This document shows, one piece after another, positions 59,376 through 64,000 of a DNA stretch of 64,000 bases (its first letter is position 1; each line of letters begins with the position of its first letter). The notes below the pieces were generated by a model. That model was not told the origin of the DNA. It worked only from the letters and a program-made list of their open reading frames with translations, and did not search any database. The DNA is from Chitinophaga filiformis. GTDB lineage: Bacteria > Bacteroidota > Bacteroidia > Chitinophagales > Chitinophagaceae. Made by a program: the position numbers and the translations under genes. The stretch is from the NCBI RefSeq assembly GCF_900102545.1, contig NZ_FNBN01000001.1, positions 1,256,221-1,320,220 of the forward strand, written 5' to 3'.

Positions 59376-60437
59376 TTATTTTTGCACCATTACCTTAACG
59401 CCATCTACCAGGTTGATTTGTCCGCTGGTAATAACAGTTTCTCCTTCATTCAATCCATCCCTGATTTCTACTTTATCTCCATAAATACGGCCAGCCACTA
59501 CCTTACGCAGTTTAGCAGTATTGTTCTCCATTACATACACCTGGTTACTGTTCACACCACCTACGAAAGCGGTACGTGCTACCAGGATAGTTGGTATTGC
59601 GTCTTTCATTTCGAAATGAGCGGTGCCATACATACCGGCTCTCAGTTGTTTGCCGGTGTTGTTCAGTACTTCCATTTCTACAGGGTAGTTCAGTGTATTA
59701 TCGCCCTTTGCAGCAATGAAGGTTATACGACCTTCATAGTTCATTTCGGGGAATACATTGGAGGTTACTTTCACCTTATCTCCCTCTTTCAGATTCACCA
59801 CCTGGAATTCCGGTACAGATACTGCCAGTTTCAGGCGGGATACATCTACTATATCAAACATCTTATTGCCAACAGAGAGATAAGCACCCTGCTCTATATA
59901 TTTTTTGTTGATCACACCGCTGATAGGAGCCTTGATATAAGTATCACCTACACGGCGACTGGCAGCTTCAACTTTTGTCTTCTGCAGTTCATACTGCAGG
60001 GTTACATCATCTACCTGTTTCTTCGTTACACCACCTGTTTTAAAGGCGGCTTCATATCTTTCTTTATCAACTCTCATCTGCTCCAGGTTGGTTTTGGCAG
60101 CAGTGAGGTCTGTACCGAGTATTTCACCATCTACATGCGCTATTACCTGTCCTTCGCGTACAACACTCCCTTCATCTACCAGCAGTTTATTGATACGGCC
60201 GGCAGTTTCAGCCAGATAGGTCAGTTCACGCACGGGAGTAAAGTTCCCGTTGGACTGGAAGCCCTGTGAAAAATCTGATTTTGCTACCTTTTCTACCAGT
60301 ACGGGTACATCACCGGCATTACTCTTTTTCACAAATTCCGTTTTGGCTTCATTTTCCTTTTTATTGGCGCCCAGCTTCCACATGATCAATACAACAGCTG
60401 CAATGGTCAGTGAACCCCAGATAAGAATCTTTTTCAT
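59376..60437 (-). CDS. RND efflux periplasmic adaptor (membrane fusion protein)
   Basis: The product has 353 residues. An N-terminal membrane anchor (KILIWGSLTIAAVVLIMWKLGA) is followed by the lipoyl-like half-motifs (AGRINKLLVDEGSVVREGQVIAHVDG and YIKAPISGVINKKYIEQGAYLSVGN) and a beta-barrel domain. A coiled coil (AKTNLEQMRVDKERYEAAFKTG) between the half-motifs contacts the outer-membrane channel. It links the pump encoded next to it to the TolC-like channel encoded upstream. Confidence 0.95.
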   Translation of the reverse strand: MKKILIWGSLTIAAVVLIMWKLGANKKENEAKTEFVKKSNAGDVPVLVEKVAKSDFSQGFQSNGNFTPVRELTYLAETAGRINKLLVDEGSVVREGQVIAHVDGEILGTDLTAAKTNLEQMRVDKERYEAAFKTGGVTKKQVDDVTLQYELQKTKVEAASRRVGDTYIKAPISGVINKKYIEQGAYLSVGNKMFDIVDVSRLKLAVSVPEFQVVNLKEGDKVKVTSNVFPEMNYEGRITFIAAKGDNTLNYPVEMEVLNNTGKQLRAGMYGTAHFEMKDAIPTILVARTAFVGGVNSNQVYVMENNTAKLRKVVAGRIYGDKVEIRDGLNEGETVITSGQINLVDGVKVMVQK

Positions 60438-60468
60438 ATAGTTTGGTATGCGGTTTTAGCGGTTTTAA

Positions 60469-61830
60469 TTAGTTCAGCAGGCTTTTCAGATTACCATTCG
60501 ATTTGATAATATCCAGTTCTGCCAGCTTATATTGTAGTAAGGCTTCGTTGTAGTTGTTCTGTGCGGAAGTGAGGGATGTTTCAGCATCCAGCAGATCCGT
60601 CAGGTTGGCGAGGCCCAGGTTATAGTTGTTCTGGGTAGAGTTGTATACTTCATTGGCCAGATCCACATTCTCCTTCTGCTCCTTAATAGTGGCCAGGTTA
60701 TTCTGTACCTGCAGTTTGGCGTTCTCATACTGCGTATTCAGGGAGAGGGTAGTAGCCTCCATATCTTTTCTTATCTGCTTTAAGGTCACATTGGCCTGGC
60801 TTACACGTGAGCGGCGCGCCCATCCATCGAAAATGGGGATCTTCAGTGTAAGGCTTACAGCCGCCATGTCATACCAGCTGGCAGTAGATCCGTTTGATTT
60901 AGATTTAAGCATGTCAAACTTGTTGCTGATGCCGTTGTAGGAGTAGTTGCCGGACAACGCCAGGGAAGGATAATATTCCGCCTTGTAGGCTTTCTTCTGG
61001 AACTCCTGCAGTTCTTCCTGTTTCTGTAGCAGGCGGTATTCGATCCTGTTATCGACATTCATACCACCAAAATCTGCTACAGTTGCTTTGCTTTCTATTT
61101 CTTTGAATGACGCGGAAGGCAGGCTCAGGGTAGTGCTCATAGGCATGCCCATTTGCTGTTTCAGCTGATTGGCCTGCACCAGGAACTGGTTCTGCGCCTG
61201 TGTACGTTGTGTTTTATAGTTGGTGAGGTTCACACGCATACGGTCAAGGTCTATCTTACGCGCCAATCCATTCTGTACCTGGGAAGAAGTAGTCTCTACC
61301 AGTTTAGTGAGCTTCTCGATATTGGCATCCAGCACGACCATCTTCTCGCGGGATACCAGTGTATTGTAATAAAGCTGTGTTACGTTATAAATTACTGTCT
61401 CTTCGCTCTGTGCTGACTGCATCTTATAGTATTCTTCGCCAGCCTTGGCAGCTCTCAGACCGGTAAATACGGACTGGTTGTATACTTCCTGTGTGATGGT
61501 ACCTGAAGCGGTCACATTATGTGTGGTACCTGCTTGCAGCAGGGTAGTAGTGCCGGGTGCACCACCTGTGATTTCGCCGGGAACGGCAAGCACCTGTTTC
61601 TTGATATTATTGGTGTACTGTCCCTGCGCATTTACCTGTGGTAAAGCCCTGGCTCTTACTTCACTGGTTTTAAAACGGCCCATATCTTCTTCCAGCCGGG
61701 TACGTGCCAGTTGCTGATTATTCGCGAGTGCATACTTCAGGCACTCCTGCAACGACAGTTCCGATTGCGCATAGGAGGTATATCCCCCTATTCCCATTAA
61801 GAGAATAAGCGTTAACATTATCCTTTTCAT
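60469..61830 (-). CDS. TolC-family outer-membrane efflux protein
   Basis: The product has 453 residues with a signal peptide (MLTLILLMGIGGYTSYAQS). The repeated outer-membrane efflux pattern is present: LSLQECLKYALANNQQLA near the N terminus, long coiled-coil helices, and VYNSTQNNYNLGLANLTDLLDAETSLTSAQNNYNEALLQYKLAELDI at the end. It forms the outer-membrane duct of the pump. The gene follows the TetR pair by 55 bp. Confidence 0.95.
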   Translation of the reverse strand: MKRIMLTLILLMGIGGYTSYAQSELSLQECLKYALANNQQLARTRLEEDMGRFKTSEVRARALPQVNAQGQYTNNIKKQVLAVPGEITGGAPGTTTLLQAGTTHNVTASGTITQEVYNQSVFTGLRAAKAGEEYYKMQSAQSEETVIYNVTQLYYNTLVSREKMVVLDANIEKLTKLVETTSSQVQNGLARKIDLDRMRVNLTNYKTQRTQAQNQFLVQANQLKQQMGMPMSTTLSLPSASFKEIESKATVADFGGMNVDNRIEYRLLQKQEELQEFQKKAYKAEYYPSLALSGNYSYNGISNKFDMLKSKSNGSTASWYDMAAVSLTLKIPIFDGWARRSRVSQANVTLKQIRKDMEATTLSLNTQYENAKLQVQNNLATIKEQKENVDLANEVYNSTQNNYNLGLANLTDLLDAETSLTSAQNNYNEALLQYKLAELDIIKSNGNLKSLLN

Positions 61831-61885
61831 CCGTATGTTTTACTTTGATTTTTTTAGTTGGCGGATATAGTTTTAAGCGGTAGTA

Positions 61886-62497
61886 TTAGTCTTCTTTAAT
61901 CTGTAGGTATTCAGCGGCCAGCTTACGTCCTTTCATTGTTGTCACTCCTAGTATAAAATGTGAGGCGATTTCTTTCATCACCTCCTGCATATTGAACTGC
62001 GTGGCTGGAAACGGTGATGGCTCAAAAGCCATATCCAGCTGTAGTAGCCGCGTACGTGCCATAATGTTCAGTTTAAGGTCTTTGCGGTAGAGGCCTTCCC
62101 GCATGCCCCGTTTAAGGTTGGCTGTGATAGCCAGCAACAGCCTTTCCTGTTTGAACACTTCCACGTGTTTCCAGATATCGGGGAGGTACTTCTGCATTTC
62201 AAACAACATCACGGGATTGATTGTATTTCCCACCTGTTCTATGTATTCCTCCTCTTTCAGCAGCTCTTCAATAGCGTTAGCAGATTGCTGACGAAAATCT
62301 TCCAGGTGCTGTTCATGCCTGTTCAGCAAAAAGCGCACCCCATCCTGTACCAGTTCTTCCTTGTCCTTAAAATGTTCGTACACCGTTTTCTTTGACACGC
62401 CACATTCCCTTGATATGTCGAACATTGTAACACTCTTAATTCCGTACGTCCTGAACATCCTTGATGCTGTTTCCAATATCCGAGCTCTGACTGGCAT
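61886..62497 (-). CDS. TetR-family regulator (second of pair)
   Basis: The product has 203 residues. The HTH is KSVTMFDISRECGVSKKTVYEHFKDKEELV, residues about 20-50. The C-terminal domain contains INPVMLFEMQKYLPDIWKHVEVFKQERL, resembling AcrR-type sensors. It starts 9 bp after the preceding TetR gene, so both are co-transcribed and head the efflux operon. Two repressors of the same family in one operon allow response to two different inducers. Confidence 0.92.
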   Translation of the reverse strand: MPVRARILETASRMFRTYGIKSVTMFDISRECGVSKKTVYEHFKDKEELVQDGVRFLLNRHEQHLEDFRQQSANAIEELLKEEEYIEQVGNTINPVMLFEMQKYLPDIWKHVEVFKQERLLLAITANLKRGMREGLYRKDLKLNIMARTRLLQLDMAFEPSPFPATQFNMQEVMKEIASHFILGVTTMKGRKLAAEYLQIKED

Positions 62498-62506
62498 TAC
62501 TCCTGT

Positions 62507-63118
62507 TTATCGTTTCTTGATTCCTCTGACGAAAATTTCCGTCAACAATTTCTGCTGTGCTACTATCTTATCAAATGCTTCTTTATCTAAATCGGGAATC
62601 GTTTCGGGAAGGCAGCTCATTCCGGCAAACCGCAATCCTTCCATAGCATCCCTATATAATTGTGCGATTTCTACAGGATCTTCAACATCAAATTCTCCTG
62701 AGGCCACACCTTTCTCTATGATCTTGGTGAGCATCTTCGTTTCCCGCTCATGAACAGACCGGATGATCTGTTGTATCTCTTCTGATTTATCATTGAGGAT
62801 CTTAAACAGCTCCAGGCGACTATAACGCTCAACGAACTGCTTTTTTATAGCGATAATATTGGTAAATATTTCTTCTGAGGAGATCTCCTTATCTGCTTCC
62901 AATTCCTGTTCCTCGAAGAATGTTTCCCCAATCTTCATTAACACGGCATTGTGCAATGCCTTTTTATCGGAAAAGTAATAGTACAACGAAGCCTTTGAGC
63001 AACGCAGATCGTCTGCAATCTCATTCATAGTGGTTTTAGATGCCCCGTAGTGCATAAACCTCTTAAGAGCTGCCTCCAGGATCTTCTCCCTCATTTCATC
63101 TTTGTTCTCAGCAAGCAT
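62507..63118 (-). CDS. TetR-family regulator (first of pair)
   Basis: The product has 203 residues. The HTH is ASKTTMNEIADDLRCSKASLYYYFSDKKALH. The C-terminal region (KKQFVERYSRLELFKILNDKSEEIQQII) is a helical ligand domain. It is the first gene of the efflux operon, and inverted repeats at 63124-63152 and 63207-63239 just upstream are candidate operators. Sequence identity with the second TetR is low, so it is not a recent duplicate. Confidence 0.92.
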   Translation of the reverse strand: MLAENKDEMREKILEAALKRFMHYGASKTTMNEIADDLRCSKASLYYYFSDKKALHNAVLMKIGETFFEEQELEADKEISSEEIFTNIIAIKKQFVERYSRLELFKILNDKSEEIQQIIRSVHERETKMLTKIIEKGVASGEFDVEDPVEIAQLYRDAMEGLRFAGMSCLPETIPDLDKEAFDKIVAQQKLLTEIFVRGIKKR

Positions 63119-63123
63119 TTACT

Positions 63124-63152
63124 TTTTGACTTTTTTAGTTTCCGAGTCAAAA
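63124..63152. promoter_or_regulatory. Inverted repeat upstream of efflux operon, site 1
   Basis: TTTTGACT and AGTCAAAA are separated by 13 nt, starting 6 bp before the first TetR start codon. It is a candidate operator. Confidence 0.5.
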
Positions 63153-63206
63153 TTAGGAAGATTTTGGAGAAAAGTGAAACGAGTTGACCATTTAACAATA
63201 GATTAA

Positions 63207-63239
63207 CTTTTCGACTATAAAAGTCAGATAGTTGAAAAG
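63207..63239. promoter_or_regulatory. Inverted repeat upstream of efflux operon, site 2
   Basis: CTTTTCGACTAT and ATAGTTGAAAAG form 12-nt arms (one mismatch) with a 9-nt spacer. The half-site GACTwT is shared with site 1. Confidence 0.55.
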
Positions 63240-63431
63240 TCAAAATATCAGCTTTCTTATTACTTGATAATAAGCTGATTATACATGTATCATTTCTTTA
63301 GAAAACATGAAAAGTCGGTTTTGTGTTCGGTTTGAATAGGTATTGATGCCGCTTTAGATTTGGCAATCCCTCGCCTGACGCCGGCCCTCTTTGGCATTTT
63401 CAGCCATCAAATAAGTAAGATCAGACAGTTC

Positions 63432-63478
63432 AACACCAGCATAGGAGTACGATAGGGCTGTATTCCTATGCTGGTGTT
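63432..63478. repeat. 15-bp perfect inverted repeat
   Basis: AACACCAGCATAGGA and TCCTATGCTGGTGTT enclose 17 nt. The neighbouring bases do not look like a classical terminator. It lies in a region without genes. Confidence 0.6.
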
Positions 63479-63525
63479 ATATCAGTTCGTTCGTTATCAT
63501 AACCCATTAATAAACCATTCTCAGG

Positions 63526-63627
63526 CCATATATAACCCATATATAACCCATATCCTTTTAGATATGGATTATATATGGGTCATATATGGCTTATATATGG
63601 CTTATATATGGGTTATATATGGGTTAT
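63526..63627. repeat. Inverted array of 11-bp repeats
   Basis: On the right side five units of the type ATATATGGGTT/ATATATGGCTT follow each other at 11-bp intervals (about 63570-63625). On the left side two to three units occur in reverse orientation (CCATATATAAC). The two halves can form a long AT-rich hairpin or cruciform. The period of 11 bp is close to one helical turn. Confidence 0.75.
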
Positions 63628-64000
63628 CTCACCGAATGCACTATGGTCAAAGCTTTACAAAGACTGTTTGAATACTTGACTATGTACTGATTTATGAAAG
63701 AATGGTTTTTGCAATAGCTAAATATGTTATATCTGCATTTGCATGGCATTTACAATGCCCGATGGCTAGTTCTACCGGGCAGACTCGGAAGGAACATTCG
63801 GGAACCCTTAGAGACATTCCCCGGGAAAAAGTGAACATTCAGGCTATTCCGGGGTTATTTAAAAGGTCGCGGGAGGACTAATGGCGCTTAGCGCAATTTC
63901 ATGCAGGAGTAAACGATCGGGGGGCATTACAGGATCGATTACTTACCGGCTGGTCTCAACATTCATGATTTTAGCCGACAAATTTTAGCCCTATATCTCA
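63628..64000. other. Non-coding end of window
   Basis: No gene could be supported in the last 370 bp on either strand. ACATTC occurs several times (for example in GGAACATTCGGGAACC and GTGAACATTCAGG) but without a clear regular spacing. Confidence 0.4.

Noticed and set aside
63526-63627. CRISPR array
   Set aside because: Units are 11 bp, contiguous and inverted on one side, without spacers or cas genes.
63468-63671. 67-codon frame over the 11-bp repeats
   Set aside because: The repetitive YIWVIYGL-type peptide is only translation of the repeat array.

Overview
The window looks like a chromosome segment of a Bacteroidota bacterium, most likely a member of the Chitinophagaceae such as Chitinophaga. 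The evidence is indirect: promoters of the Bacteroidota type (TTG, about 20 bp, TAnnTTTG), lineage-typical families (DUF6377, DUF5690, DUF6055, GH97, DUF6597-AraC, 800-residue FtsX/MacB permeases, secreted proteins with the tail-fibre-like C terminus), A-rich upstream regions instead of strong Shine-Dalgarno sites, and moderate GC. No phage, insertion sequence or CRISPR array was recognised.

1-9.1 kb is the most unusual part. It reads as an RNA-repair / tRNA-handling island: a WYL-domain regulator; a divergent non-coding region that contains a circularly permuted tRNA-like fold; a slipin (SPFH/Band-7) gene; two different YcgL-type nucleotidyltransferases translationally coupled to a PhyH-type Fe(II)/2-oxoglutarate dioxygenase; a region with two possible micro-ORFs, each followed by a strong terminator; three consecutive tRNA genes, one with the rare UAU anticodon and one with a deformed anticodon arm; and a YkuK-type RNase H-fold protein. 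No RNA ligase (RtcB) lies inside the window.

9.5-13.7 kb is a signalling block: LytTR response regulator, hybrid histidine kinase and AraC regulator. A near-identical 20-bp element precedes the kinase and the AraC unit. 13.8-16.1 kb holds a secreted zincin-like gene split by a frameshift and a coupled secreted partner. 16.3-18.5 kb is a TetR/SDR/DoxX module with three copies of a TetR-type palindrome and a T-loop hairpin. 18.5-25.5 kb carries a DUF6055 metallopeptidase-like lipoprotein, a GH97 glycosidase, a VOC protein, an AraC regulator, and a class V aminotransferase divergent from an Lrp/AsnC regulator. 25.5-29.7 kb is a set of small envelope, immunity-like and zincin-like genes, including an orphan CDI-type immunity protein.

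29.9-49.8 kb is mostly housekeeping and metabolism: a class C beta-lactamase-like hydrolase, tRNA-Asn, a GT39 transferase, a Rieske protein, HflX, an S9 peptidase, an enoyl-CoA hydratase, a TPR/M50-like pair, a SNF2 helicase with two SWIM fingers, ComB, GcvT, an M28 peptidase and an NrtR-like regulator. 49.9-55.1 kb has an FtsX/MacB permease and an NAD salvage operon (NadM-Nudix plus NAMPT) preceded by a textbook promoter with an overlapping palindrome. 56.2-63.1 kb is a complete RND efflux operon headed by two TetR genes. The last 0.9 kb is non-coding and contains an inverted array of 11-bp repeats.
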